Assembly (NCBI RefSeq): GCF_026343335.1
Contig: NZ_JAPELX010000001.1
Location: 1-64,000, forward strand
Length of the DNA stretch: 64,000 bases
Reading direction: 5' to 3'
Origin: Streptomyces sp. NBC_00078
GTDB lineage: Bacteria > Actinomycetota > Actinomycetes > Streptomycetales > Streptomycetaceae
The position numbers and the translations under genes were made by a program. The notes below the pieces were generated by a model. That model saw only the letters and a program-made list of their open reading frames with translations. It was not told the DNA's origin and ran no database searches. This document shows positions 1 to 9,695 of the stretch, piece after piece (the stretch's first letter is position 1; the number at the start of each line of letters is the position of its first letter).

Positions 1-636
1 GACGATGCCTCCGTCGGCCATGCGGCGCAGATAGGTCGGCAGCAGGGCGACGCCGTGCGAGGCATGGCCGCGCCGGTCGGCGTCGACGAGGACACCGGCG
101 ACGAGATCGGCGGTCGCCGGGCCGGCGCCCGCCTCGGTGAGGGACCGCCGGGTGCGCCGTCGTACCTCCTCCGGCGTCATGCGCACGGCCGGCGGCGGTG
201 CCAGACGTGGCGGCTCGGCCAGGAAGCGGCCGCCCTGGAGAACGAGGGCCCGGTGGGCTCCAGGGACGGGCGCGGTCGTCCAGCCGAGCCCGCCGAGCAC
301 CAGCACCGCGCCGCCGGGCTGCTGCGGCAGGGGGGTGCCGCCGCCCGTCGTGGCCGGGCGGTCACCGCCGTCGAGCACGAGTACCTCGCTCGCCCGGGGC
401 AGGTCGCCCCGGTCGCCCCCTCGGCCGCAGAGGGCGCCCGACCGGACCCGGGCCGCGCGGACTGTCCCGTACGTGGGGCGCAGCCGCCCGGTGAGCAGTG
501 AGGTGAGGCCTCGGCGAGCCTCGCGGTCGAGTCCGCCGATCAGCACGGTCTCACCGTCGGCGACGCGCAGGTCGGCGCCGCGCAGCAGGACCCGTTCGGC
601 GCCGTCCGGTCCCAGGGTCAGAACGACATCAGCCAT
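1..636 (-). CDS. ABC-ATPase-like domain fused to an Ldh-family oxidoreductase (partial)
   Basis: The frame is open from an ATG at 636 to the left edge of the window, so the C-terminus is missing. Residues 1-140 look like half of an ABC ATPase (strands resembling LLRGADLRVADGETVLIGG, later HRALVLQGGRF), but the Walker A loop reads GLDREARRG and has no GKS/T, so ATP binding is doubtful. From about residue 153 (MTPEEV) the protein matches the N-terminus of the malate/L-lactate/ureidoglycolate dehydrogenase family, with the signature DRRGHASHGVALLPTYL. That family carries out NAD(P)-dependent oxidation or reduction of 2-hydroxy/2-oxo acids. The ATG overlaps the stop of the thioesterase gene by several bases, so it is probably translated by coupling. 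The Ldh start is clear; the meaning of the ABC-like part is not. Confidence 0.7.
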   Translation of the reverse strand, partial: MADVVLTLGPDGAERVLLRGADLRVADGETVLIGGLDREARRGLTSLLTGRLRPTYGTVRAARVRSGALCGRGGDRGDLPRASEVLVLDGGDRPATTGGGTPLPQQPGGAVLVLGGLGWTTAPVPGAHRALVLQGGRFLAEPPRLAPPPAVRMTPEEVRRRTRRSLTEAGAGPATADLVAGVLVDADRRGHASHGVALLPTYLRRMADGGIV

Positions 637-1408
637 TTCCAGCACGGCGGTTCCCTTCCGGAGCGGTCTGTGACAACCAGGCGGTGAGTCGCTCGGCGAC
701 GCCCCCCGCGTTCGTGGCCAGCAGCAGGTGGCCGCCCTTCACCGGTGCGACGTCGAGGCCGCCGACGCAGGGGCGCCACGCCTCGACGGACTCGACCGGG
801 CAGCCCGGGTCGTCCGGGGCGTACAGCGCCAGCGCCGGGACCGGCGACGCGGCCGCCGGGTCCGTACGCTCGGGCCGCCAGTCGGCGAGGGCCGTGAAGT
901 CGGCCCGGAGCGACGGGAGCAGCAGGTCGAGAAGCTCGGGCATGGCGGCGACCTCCTCCGGAACGCCGCCCATGTCGGTCACCTGACGCAGGAAGTCGCC
1001 GTCGGAGCCGGTCGCGTCGGGCAGCTCACCGGGCCAGGCGGGGGCCGACCGGGACACCACGACGAGGCCGGGGGCGGGCCGGCCGCGCCGGGCCAGCTCG
1101 ATCGAGGCCAGCCAGGCGACCAGGGCGCCGGAGCACTGCCCCAGCAGCACGGGCGTCCTCCCGGTGAGCGCGGTGGCCTCCTCCGCGGCGGTGACCGTGT
1201 CCTCGACCAGGTCGGTGAGCCGGGTCGGCGGCTCGTCCGGGAAGCGGGACTCCCGGCCGCCGAAGACCACGCCCGCGACCAGGCAGTCGTCGGGGAGCGC
1301 GGCCCGCAGGGGTTTGGCGGTCCCGGAGCCGCCGCCGGCGTGCGGGACGACGAGTACGGTCCGTGCCGGGTGGTCCGGGTGTTCCTCGGGCAAGGCGAGC
1401 GGTGTCAT
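629..1408 (-). CDS. Type II thioesterase with Cys nucleophile
   Basis: An alpha/beta hydrolase of 259 residues, the usual size for type II thioesterases that clear mis-primed carrier domains of NRPS and PKS lines. It begins with the family hallmark VVPHAGGGSG. The nucleophile elbow reads GQCSG where most members have GHSMG, so the nucleophile would be Cys. A downstream APDDPG and GGHLLL supply the Asp and His. The ATG overlaps the stop of the NRPS gene (ATGA), so it is the last step of the NRPS operon before the fusion gene. Family assignment is firm; whether it edits or releases the final product is inferred. Confidence 0.85.
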   Translation of the reverse strand: MTPLALPEEHPDHPARTVLVVPHAGGGSGTAKPLRAALPDDCLVAGVVFGGRESRFPDEPPTRLTDLVEDTVTAAEEATALTGRTPVLLGQCSGALVAWLASIELARRGRPAPGLVVVSRSAPAWPGELPDATGSDGDFLRQVTDMGGVPEEVAAMPELLDLLLPSLRADFTALADWRPERTDPAAASPVPALALYAPDDPGCPVESVEAWRPCVGGLDVAPVKGGHLLLATNAGGVAERLTAWLSQTAPEGNRRAGNG

Positions 1409-4400
1409 GACGGGCGGCCTCCAGCCTCGGCCAGTTCGGGCCGGATGAGTTCGGACAGCGTGCGGAAACTCGGCGAGGCGTACAGCTCACGGGGGCTGAG
1501 GCGCACCCCGTGCTCCTTGCCGAGCCAGGCGACCAGGCGGGCGAAGGCCAGGGAGTCCCCGCCGGCCCGGAAGAAGTCGGCGTCCGGCCCGGAGGGCGCC
1601 CGGCCGAGAACCTGGCTCCAGGCGGCGCGGGCCAGAGCGGACGCGGGGTCCGGGGCGGAGGCGGGACCCGGGGCCGAGGCGGGGTCTGGGGCGGACGCGG
1701 GACCCGGCACGACGGACGGGTCGGGGCTGGGTACGGGGGCGCCCGGCTCGGGGTCCCGCTCCCCGCAGGGCTGCTCGGTGTCCCCCTCGTCCAGCGGCCG
1801 GGCCCCCGCCGCGACGGCGGCCGCATCCGCCTTTCCGTTGGCGGTCAGGGGTATTTCGTCCAGCACCGACCACAGCGCGGGGACACAGTGGCCGGGCAGG
1901 GTGCGGGTCAGGCGCGTGGCCAGGTCGGTCAGCCGGAGGGGGTGCGGGCCGTCGGGTACGATCCCCGCTGCCAGCCGGCGCTCGGAGGCGTCCGCGCCGA
2001 CGGCGACGACCGCTGCGTCCCGCACGCCGGGCAGTGTTGCCAACGCCTGGCGGATCTCGTCCAGTTCGACTCGGAACCCCCGGATCTTGACCTGCCGGTC
2101 GGCGCGGCCGAGGAAGCTCAGCGCTCCGGCGCCGGTCAGCCGGACCAGGTCGCCGGTGCGGTAGGCGCGCTCGCCGTCGGCCAGCACCCGGAAGACCTCC
2201 GCCGTACGTTCGGCGTCGCCTGCGTAGTCCAGCGCGAGGCCGAGCCCGGTGACGTACAACTCCCCCGTCCCCCCGGGTGGTACGGGCCGCCCCGACGGGT
2301 CGAGCACCAGCGCGCCGCTGCCGGGGATCGGCGTGCCGATCGGCAGCGGGCCGGTCGCATCACAGGGGTCGTCGAAGTGCGCCACGGTGCTGAACGTGGT
2401 GTTCTCCGTGGGCCCGTAGCCGTTGGTCACCCGCAGGCCGGGGTAGCGGGTGAGCAGGGCGCGCACCTGTTCGGGGGGCACCACGTCCCCGCCCGCGAGG
2501 ACGTGGGCGGCGCGGGCGAATCCGTGCGGTGCGTAGTCGGCCATGAGCCGGAACAGGCCGGCCGTCAGCCACAACACGTCGACCTCCCGCTCCAGCAGGA
2601 ACCGGGCCAGTTCGGCGGGGGCGACCAGGCCCGGCGGGTGAACCTCGACGCAGCCGCCGCCGACGAGCGGGGCGAACAGCTCCAGGGTGGAGGCGTCGAA
2701 GGCGAGCGGAGCGAGGCGCAGCATGCGCCGGCCGGGGCCGCAGGAGACGACCTGGCTGGGCGACGGCCAGACCAGCCGGGCCACGGCCCGGTGCGGCACC
2801 CGCACCGCCTTGGGTACTCCGGTCGAGCCCGAGGTGAAGGCGACGTAGGCGACCCGGTCGCCGCGCGGGGCGGGCGGTTCGACGGCCGGTCGCGGGGTCC
2901 GGGACGCGGTGTCGGCGGCCACGGCCGCGACCCGGCGCGGCGGCCCCGGGCACACGGTCTCGACACGGTCGGCGAAGGCGCTGCTCACGCGGTCGGCGGT
3001 GGAGAGGACGGCGGCCGGCGGCAGCACCTCCAGGAGCGCGCGTAACCGCTCGTCGGGGGTCGCGGGGTCGACGGCGACGTAGTGGGCGCCGACGGCGAGG
3101 ACGGCCAGTACGGCAACCACCTCGGACACCCCGCGCTCCACCGCCGGCAGCACCGCGTCGCCGTCCCCGACACCGGCGTCGGTCAGCGCGGCGGCCTGGG
3201 CGGTCACGGCCCGGACCAGCTCGGCGTAGGTCAGGGCGGTGTCCTGGTCACGGACGGCCGGGGCGCCCGGATGTGCCCGGGCGGTGGCCAGCACGAGGGA
3301 CCACAGGTCGCTGTCGGCGACCTCCGGCGGCAGCCGCGGTCCTTCGCGCAGTGCGTCCAGGCGGGCCTGGTGGGCCGGGGAGACGGTCCTGACCTCGGCC
3401 AGCGGCGCGGTGGGCCGGTCGGCCAGTTCCTCGACGGTCCGCTCGACGGCGGCCAGGAGGTCGGACGCCTCCTCGGGCAGCAGCGCCCCGTGCGCGAACT
3501 CCAGGGCCAGCCGCGGCTCGTCGCCCGTGCGCTGCACGTACAGGGTGGCGTCGAAGGGCGCGCCGTGGCAGTGGCCTTCGTGCGGGTAGAGGGTGATGTC
3601 GCCGCGTCGTACGCGGTGCGGTATCAGCTCGTCGTGGGCGGCGAGGACGAACTGGACGAGCGGGTTGCGCCGCCGGTCGTGCCGGACACCGACGGCCGGT
3701 ACGAGGTCCTCCACCGGGATGTCGGAGGCGGCCACCGCCTCGCCGAGCGCGCGGGAGACGGCCACGACGTACTCGGTGACGGTGGCGGTGTCGTCCAGGA
3801 CGCAGTGGACGGGCACGAGTTGGGAGCAGGGGGCGAGGACGTCGCGGACGGCGGGGTCCTGGCGGCCGGCGACGGGCACGCCGACGAGCAGTTCGGTGGC
3901 ACCGCTGCGGCGGCCCAGGGCCAGCGCGTAGGCGGCGAGCAGGACGACGGTACCGGTGGTGCCGGTCGTGCGGCCGAGGTTGCGCCAGGCCCGGGTCGCG
4001 GCCGGGCCGAGCGCCGCGGTCAGCCGGCCGCCGGCCGCCTCCCACCGGGCCGGGCGCCGTGCGTCGGTCGGCAGTTCGAGCACGTGGGGGCGCTCCGCAG
4101 CCGGTCGGCCCGGCTGCGGAGGGTCCCACGCCGGTCCGCGGCGGTGGTCCGCGCCCGGTGTGCCGCGAGTACGCTCTCCGGGCTGGGCGCGGGGGCCGGC
4201 AGGTCCTGGCCGGCGAGGAGGGTGGCCAGTTCGTCGAAGAGCACGCCGAACGACCAGGCGTCCAGCAGCACGTGGTGGGCCAGGACGGACACGAGGACGC
4301 GCTCGGAGGCGTCGGGCCGGGTGACGGTGGTGACCGTGAAGTGAACCGGAGGGCGCTCGTAGGGGCGCAGGAGTGTCTCGCTCGCGCCGGCCAGTTGGGT

Positions 4401-4979
4401 GTGCACGACGGTGACCGGGTCCGTGCCGTGGGCCGCCCGCAGGGTCTGGTGCCGGACGGTGGGCCGGGCGTGTGCGAGGACCCGGCGGCCGATCCTGCCG
4501 GTGTCGGCGTCGGCCGGGACGAAGGCGGTGCGCAGCCCCTCGTGCCGCTCGGTCAGGGCGGTGAGCGCCGGAGCCACCGCGGCGGCGGGGGCGCCGTCGA
4601 TCTCGGCGGTGAACAGCAGGTGGTAGGCGGGGCCGTGGGCGATGGTCTCGACGCTCAGCATGCCGTTCTGTCCAGGCAGCACCGGGCGCACGGCCGCGGG
4701 TTCGGTCACCGGGGGCAGGGGCGCGGGGGGCGGCAGCGGGGTGGCGGCGCGCAGCACGGTGCCGACGGGTTCCCGGCCGAGTATTCGATGCAGGGGCAGG
4801 TCGGAGCCCGCCCTGGCGGCCTCGCCCGCCAGCCGTACGGCCTGCAGGGAGGAGCCGCCGAGCGCGGCGAAGGACATCCGCTCGCAGCGCTCTCGCAGCT
4901 CGGCGGCGGACAGCCCCAGGACGTCCGCGGCGAGTGGCAGCAGGACGTCGAGTCCGGCGGATGCGGGCCGGGCGGTCAC
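1405..4979 (-). CDS. NRPS, PCP-C-A-PCP, with one frameshift in the C domain
   Basis: Starts at a GTG that overlaps the stop of the preceding PCP-C gene (GTGA). Order: carrier (ALGGSSLQA), condensation (HHVLLDA, last Gly replaced by Ala), adenylation (FTSGSTGVPKAVR, NGYGPTEN, YRTGDLV, GRADRQVKIRGFRVE, LTANGKAD), then carrier (RAGGDSLAF). Aligning the A domain with PheA by eye gives the pocket D-A-L-W-L-G-G-T-F-K, close to the classic valine code DAFWIGGTFK. The C domain changes reading frame at the G5 run at 4086-4090. One more base there would join RADRLRSA to PHVLELPTD and restore a single protein. The linker before the last PCP is a Pro/Ala-rich repeat. A sequencing error is at least as likely as a real mutation. 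Confidence 0.85.
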
Positions 4980-6526
4980 CGGGGAGCACTTCCGCCGGCG
5001 GCCAGTTCGGGCAGGAGTGTGATCGCCCGGTCCAGCAACCGTCGTACCGTCTCCTCGGCGTAGTGGTCGGTGCTGAAGCGGATGGTCAGCAGCAGCCGGT
5101 CGTCGACGACGTCGCCCTCGACGTTCAGCACCCACGGCTCCCGCTGCCGTGCCGACCGGCGGCTGCCGCCCGCCACGTCGGCGGGGCGCAGCCAGCGGCC
5201 CACCCGGTCGTTCACCTGGTTCATACGGCTGCGGAAGTTCAGCCGGATCCCGCTGCCCGGCCCGGCGGTGGCCAGCAGCGGGTGCCCGGAGTACCGCAGG
5301 GCGTCGAAGCCGAACTTGGCCCGGGGCACGGCGGCCAGGTCGTCGAGGGCGTCCTGCGGCCAGGAACCGGGAGCACCGGTGTGGATCACCACGGGGTAGG
5401 TCGACTGGAGGTAGCCGAGCGCGCTGGTGGTGTCGTGTCCGCCGGGGACGGTGTCCCGGCCGTGGTGGTAGGTGTCCACGCTGACCGCCGGCAGGCCGAA
5501 CCGCTCGGCCACGGATCGGGCGACGGCGGCCAGCACCAGGAGGCCGACGGGGTGGCCGAGCCGCCCGGCGGCGGTGTGCAGGGCAGTGGTGTGCTCCTCG
5601 TCGAGACCGGCCGTGGCGGCGGTGGCGGTGGACAGCGGGCCTGCGCCCGTGGAGTCGGTGGGCACCGGGGGGACGTCGGACAGGCCGAGGGCGCTCCAGC
5701 GCGCCGCGTCCTCCTCGGCCCGGGGGGAGGCCAGCCATGCGGCGAGGTCGGTGGCGAGGTCGCGGGGTTGGGCGGCGGGTGCACCGGGGGCCCGGCCGGT
5801 CAGCGCGTCCTCCAGTTCGTCGGCCAGCATGGTCAGGGAGTAGCCGTCGAGGGTGAGGTGGTGCACGGCGATCTGGAGGTAGTGCCGGCGCGGCAGCCAG
5901 AGGGCGTTGAACACCCGGCCCTCCGTGAGCCGGTGGCCGCGCACCGCCCGTTCGAACGCCTCGGCGAGCGCGGCGGCGTCGGTGTCGACGGTGAGCAGGC
6001 CGTCCGGCGCCTGGGGAAGGACCTCCGCGACCGGGCCGTCGGGCCCGTCCGGCAGGTAGCGGGTGCGCAGCGCCTCGTGCCGGTCGGTGAGCCGGCGGAG
6101 GGCCGCCTCGATCCAGGCGGCGTCGACCTTGTCGCCGTCCGGGGTCGTCTCGGGTATCTCGAACACCCAGACGAACCCGAAGTGGTCGGGGTCGGTGAAG
6201 GCCTGCGAGATCCAGCGCGTCTGGCAGGGCAGCAGCGGTATACGGCCGGCGGCCGGCCGGGGGGACGGCCGCCGCACCTCGGCGTTGTCGGTGTGCAGGC
6301 GGGCGAGGATGCCCGCGAAGGTGCGGCCGTGCAGGAAGTCGGCCGGTCCGGCGCTGACGCCTGCTGTACGCAGCTGGGTCACGCTGCGCACCATCAGCAG
6401 CGAGTCTCCCCCGGCGGCGAAGAAGTCGGCGTCCCGGCCCGAGGGCGGCTTGCCCAGGGCCGCTTCCCACACGTCGGCGAGCAGTGCGGCGAGGGCGCCC
6501 TGGCCGAGGTCGATGGATTCCGTCAC
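4976..6526 (-). CDS. NRPS fragment, PCP-condensation didomain
   Basis: A 516-residue protein starting at GTG, with AAGGA about 10 bases upstream. The carrier domain occupies residues 1-80 with the phosphopantetheine site FAAGGDSLLM. The rest is a condensation domain with an intact HHLTLDG motif near residue 245. There is no adenylation domain, so its carrier must be loaded by an enzyme in trans. It sits directly upstream of, and overlaps, the PCP-C-A-PCP gene, so the two proteins together give three carriers, two C domains and one A domain. Condensation-type subclass (LCL, DCL or starter) could not be settled by eye. Confidence 0.88.
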   Translation of the reverse strand: MTESIDLGQGALAALLADVWEAALGKPPSGRDADFFAAGGDSLLMVRSVTQLRTAGVSAGPADFLHGRTFAGILARLHTDNAEVRRPSPRPAAGRIPLLPCQTRWISQAFTDPDHFGFVWVFEIPETTPDGDKVDAAWIEAALRRLTDRHEALRTRYLPDGPDGPVAEVLPQAPDGLLTVDTDAAALAEAFERAVRGHRLTEGRVFNALWLPRRHYLQIAVHHLTLDGYSLTMLADELEDALTGRAPGAPAAQPRDLATDLAAWLASPRAEEDAARWSALGLSDVPPVPTDSTGAGPLSTATAATAGLDEEHTTALHTAAGRLGHPVGLLVLAAVARSVAERFGLPAVSVDTYHHGRDTVPGGHDTTSALGYLQSTYPVVIHTGAPGSWPQDALDDLAAVPRAKFGFDALRYSGHPLLATAGPGSGIRLNFRSRMNQVNDRVGRWLRPADVAGGSRRSARQREPWVLNVEGDVVDDRLLLTIRFSTDHYAEETVRRLLDRAITLLPELAAGGSAPR

Positions 6527-6581
6527 GTTGACTGGGTCCTTTCATCACGGTCTCGGTTCCTGCCCGGAATCGGCGGTGTAC

Positions 6582-7898
6582 TCAACTCGTGGACGGAGCT
6601 GCGCTCTTGGCGTCGGTGGGTGCTTCGGCGGGGTCGTCCGGTGCGTCCGGCCCGACAGCCGTGCGCACCAGCCATGCCGACAGCAGGCAGCCGAGCGCGA
6701 GCAGCGCGGCCAGGGCGAACCAGGCCAGGTCCGCGTCGGCGGCGATCAGGGCGGTGACCAGGGCCGGGCCGATCGCCTCCTGGGCGGACAGGCTCAGCCC
6801 GAACAGTGAGAGATAGCGGCCGCGCAGCCGCTCCGGCGCGAGCGTCATGGACACCGTCCATTCGCCGACCGCGCCGAGGAGTTCGGTCAGGGTGTGGGCG
6901 AGGACCGCCAGCACCAGCAGGCCGATCGCCACGGCGGTGGCGCCGCCGGAGCGGTGGGCCGCCCAGTAGCCCAGCGCGGCCAGGACGAACAGCGCGGCGG
7001 CGACGCGGTAGACGCGCGGTGCCTGGGCGAGGGAGGTGCAGCTCTTGGCCGCGCGTATCTGGAGGAGCACGACCAGCACGGTGTTGAAGGTGAACAGCAG
7101 GCCGACGAGGCCCGCCGGAGCACTGGTGTACTCGTACACCCACAGCGGCATGCCGATGGTGAAGGCGGTCGAGTACACCAGCACGAGGATGTTGAGCACG
7201 GCGAGGCTCACGTAACGCCGGTCGGCCAGCACCTGCCGGTAGCCGGCCCGGGGGCGGCCCTCCTCCGGGGGCCGGTCCGGCCGGAGCGGGCGGATGACGG
7301 GGACGGTGAGCACGAGGGCGATGGCCCCGGCGTAGGAGACGGCGTTGGCGACGAGCACCGCGTGGTAGCCGGTGTCCGAACCGATGGCCAGGACTGCCGC
7401 GGTGATCAGGCCGCCGAGCCCGAAGCCGACGTTGAGGACGGCCCGTTGGAAGGCCATCAGGGACACCCGATCCTCGGCGTCGGCGATGCTGGTGAGGAAC
7501 ACCTTGCGGGCCGGATTGACCATACGGTCGGCCACGTGCGCGACGCTCGCCACGGCGACGAGACCGCCCCAGTCGCGCACACCGAGATAGCCGACGTAGG
7601 CCACGGCACCGGCCGCCCAGCAGCAGACCACCACCTTGCGGGCGCCGAACCGGTCGATGAGTGTGCCGGACAGCGGGGTGGCGACGCTTCCGACGAGACC
7701 GGCGATGCCGAGGCCCGCGCCGACGGCGCCGGCGCTCAGGCCGACCACGACGGTGAAGTAGAGAACGGAGATCGGCAGGAACATGCCCGTACCGATGGCG
7801 TCGACGACCGCGACCAGGGCCCAGCGCCCTGCCGCGGGTGCCTCGGGCACGCCCAGGCGGCGCAGGGCGGTACGGCGCAGAGCCGGACTTCTGCTCAT
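6582..7898 (-). CDS. MFS exporter of the first cluster
   Basis: A 438-residue major facilitator protein with about 12 hydrophobic segments, a loop-2 motif resembling GTLIDRFGARK, and a central hydrophilic loop (PDRPPEEGRPRAG). The chosen ATG at 7898 overlaps the stop of the sulfotransferase gene (ATGA); a longer upstream reading frame is only shadow. Position between the sulfotransferase and the NRPS genes suggests export of the cluster product or self-resistance. Substrate cannot be told from sequence. Confidence 0.88.
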   Translation of the reverse strand: MSRSPALRRTALRRLGVPEAPAAGRWALVAVVDAIGTGMFLPISVLYFTVVVGLSAGAVGAGLGIAGLVGSVATPLSGTLIDRFGARKVVVCCWAAGAVAYVGYLGVRDWGGLVAVASVAHVADRMVNPARKVFLTSIADAEDRVSLMAFQRAVLNVGFGLGGLITAAVLAIGSDTGYHAVLVANAVSYAGAIALVLTVPVIRPLRPDRPPEEGRPRAGYRQVLADRRYVSLAVLNILVLVYSTAFTIGMPLWVYEYTSAPAGLVGLLFTFNTVLVVLLQIRAAKSCTSLAQAPRVYRVAAALFVLAALGYWAAHRSGGATAVAIGLLVLAVLAHTLTELLGAVGEWTVSMTLAPERLRGRYLSLFGLSLSAQEAIGPALVTALIAADADLAWFALAALLALGCLLSAWLVRTAVGPDAPDDPAEAPTDAKSAAPSTS

Positions 7899-8707
7899 CG
7901 AGTCCTCCCCTGCGGCATGGGTTGGGGGGTGCGCAGGTCCAGCAGCGTCCGCCACAGCCGGTCGATGTGTGCGGGCAGCGGTTCGTCGTCCAGTGCGCCG
8001 GTGCGTTCGGCGAGCTGCCCGGCGTGCGGGAGCAGGTCCAGGCCGATCGCCTCGGACAGCCGGTGCAGGTCCTCGCCGGCGCACACCCGGGTGTACTCCA
8101 GGACGGTGCGCCGGGCGGGATCGCGCGTGGTGGGATGCGCGAGCCACGGCCGGTGCCAGGCGGCCCACTTCTCCAGGGCGTCCCGCCGGGTGCCGGGCCG
8201 CCAGGGGCGGTCGCCGGTCCAGCGCAGCATGGAGCGGGCGACGGCGGCCGGGTGGCGGATGAGCAGCACCCAGTGGGCTTCTGGCAGGGTGTCGGCGAGC
8301 TGGTCGAGTTCCAGCAGGTACTCGTTGTACTTGTCGCCGTAGCGGGTGGTCCCCGCGTACGCCTGTCGCACCAGCCGTCCGCGCAGCGCGGACGCGTCGG
8401 TGACGCGTCCCGCGGCCACCTCGGCGGCGGCGGCGCGCAGGACCTTCTCGACGGTCCCCAGCCACTGTTCGCTGTGCCGGCCGTAGGGCGGCCTGCGGTG
8501 CAGGGCGTGCAGGATCTCATCCGTGCGCAGATGCCGACCCTGCACGTCCGCCTGGGTGCACCAGCGGTGCAGGAGGTAGGGCAGCTTGCCGTTGACGGTG
8601 AAGACGCCGCCGGCGGCGGCGAAGGCCTGGTCGAGCACGTCGGCGAGCGCGGTGGTGCCCGAGCGCTGCGCGCCGAGCAGTACGACCGGTGCGGGCGAGG
8701 CAGTCAC
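7895..8707 (-). CDS. PAPS-dependent sulfotransferase
   Basis: A 270-residue member of the sulfotransferase superfamily, which moves sulfate from PAPS to a hydroxyl or amine. The N-terminal 5'-phosphosulfate loop is LLGAQRSGTTAL and the 3'-phosphate region is WVLLIRHPAAVARSML. I chose the GTG at 8707, which overlaps the TGA of the upstream TIM-barrel gene (GTGA) and starts eight residues before the first strand; an ATG 60 bases upstream is possible but lies inside the neighbour. It is translationally coupled on both sides and so belongs to the sugar-enzyme/transporter operon. Confidence 0.85.
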   Translation of the reverse strand: MTASPAPVVLLGAQRSGTTALADVLDQAFAAAGGVFTVNGKLPYLLHRWCTQADVQGRHLRTDEILHALHRRPPYGRHSEQWLGTVEKVLRAAAAEVAAGRVTDASALRGRLVRQAYAGTTRYGDKYNEYLLELDQLADTLPEAHWVLLIRHPAAVARSMLRWTGDRPWRPGTRRDALEKWAAWHRPWLAHPTTRDPARRTVLEYTRVCAGEDLHRLSEAIGLDLLPHAGQLAERTGALDDEPLPAHIDRLWRTLLDLRTPQPMPQGRTR

Positions 8708-9576
8708 GAGGTCTCCCGCACGAGCGCGGGAAGCCTGTCGCACCAGTCGCGTAGCCGTTGCATGCACTCGACGCTGGCCGCGAAGCCGTCCCGGGAGAAG
8801 TCCTCGCCCCAGGGCCGGTCGCGGTTGGCGGGCGACAGGACCCGCCCGTGACGCCAGTGGGTCTCCAGGCTCAGGTAGCCGGTGTAGCCGTCCTCGGCCA
8901 GCCGGGTGAGCATCGTCGGCCAGTCCAGGTCCCCGTCGCCCAGCCTGACGTACCCGTTGGTACCGTCCGGGTCCTTGACGTGTACGTGTTGGATGAGATG
9001 GCGGCCCATCAGGTAGTCGGAGGGGTAGCGCACCTGTCCCCAGCCGCCGCGTACGGCGTTGGCGGGGTCCCAGAGCACGCCGACGTCGTCGCGGCCCAGT
9101 GCGTCGAGGAAATCGAGGACGTCCCGCATGTGAGGGGTGTTGCTGCGCGACTCGGTCTCCAGGATCAGCGGCACCCCGGGGACCACGCCCTCCAGCAGGG
9201 CGGCGACGACCCGTGCCGCGCGCAGCGGTTCGGGGGCGTGATCGGTTTCGGCGAAGAAGCTGAAGATTCGCGCGTGGGGCGTGCCGAGGCGCACCGCACG
9301 CCGGCAGGACTCCACGAGCACCTCGCGGGCCTCGGCGAGCTGCTCGTCGGTGGTGGACACCGGCCCCTTGAAGACGGGCGGTGCGAAGCCGGCGACGGCC
9401 AGTCCGCGCTCGTCCAGGAGGCCGCGCATGCGGGAGATCTGGTTGTCCGTCAGCTCGTGCGGGGGTGTTTCGTCGTACGACCGCACTTCGACCCCGGCGA
9501 ATCCGAGCTGGGCTGCGGTGTCGGCGACCAGTTCGGGGTCCTGCGAGAGCTCGTCACCGATGACGGCGAGTTTCAT
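8704..9576 (-). CDS. Xylose-isomerase-like TIM barrel enzyme (AP endonuclease 2 family)
   Basis: A 290-residue sugar phosphate isomerase/epimerase-type TIM barrel starting MKLAVIGDELSQD, with AGGAG nine bases before the ATG. Metal-binding positions expected for the fold are visible: Glu in LILETES, Asp/His in LWDPANA and QHVHVKD, Glu in YLSLETHW. The family includes IolE (inosose dehydratase), IolI, xylose isomerase-like epimerases and dehydroshikimate dehydratases. With an adjacent Gfo/Idh dehydrogenase and a lactonase-type hydrolase, action on a keto-sugar or inosose is the best guess. Confidence 0.82.
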   Translation of the reverse strand: MKLAVIGDELSQDPELVADTAAQLGFAGVEVRSYDETPPHELTDNQISRMRGLLDERGLAVAGFAPPVFKGPVSTTDEQLAEAREVLVESCRRAVRLGTPHARIFSFFAETDHAPEPLRAARVVAALLEGVVPGVPLILETESRSNTPHMRDVLDFLDALGRDDVGVLWDPANAVRGGWGQVRYPSDYLMGRHLIQHVHVKDPDGTNGYVRLGDGDLDWPTMLTRLAEDGYTGYLSLETHWRHGRVLSPANRDRPWGEDFSRDGFAASVECMQRLRDWCDRLPALVRETS

Positions 9577-9695
9577 GGATTGCTGCTCCTGGCTTGGCGG
9601 ATGCGGCGGGATGGAGACGGAGGAGACGGCATCGTGGGTGTCCCGGCCCGGACGGCGCGCAGGTCCGTGCTGCCGGTCGGGGTGCCGGCCGCCCC

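Noticed and set aside
4080..4100. Programmed -1/+1 frameshift in the NRPS gene
   Set aside because: No slippery heptamer or downstream structure typical of programmed shifting was evident, and NRPS genes are not known to use it. An indel is simpler.
4934..6757. Plus-strand 607-codon open frame
   Set aside because: Antisense shadow of the PCP-C gene; high-GC third-position effect, no family signature.
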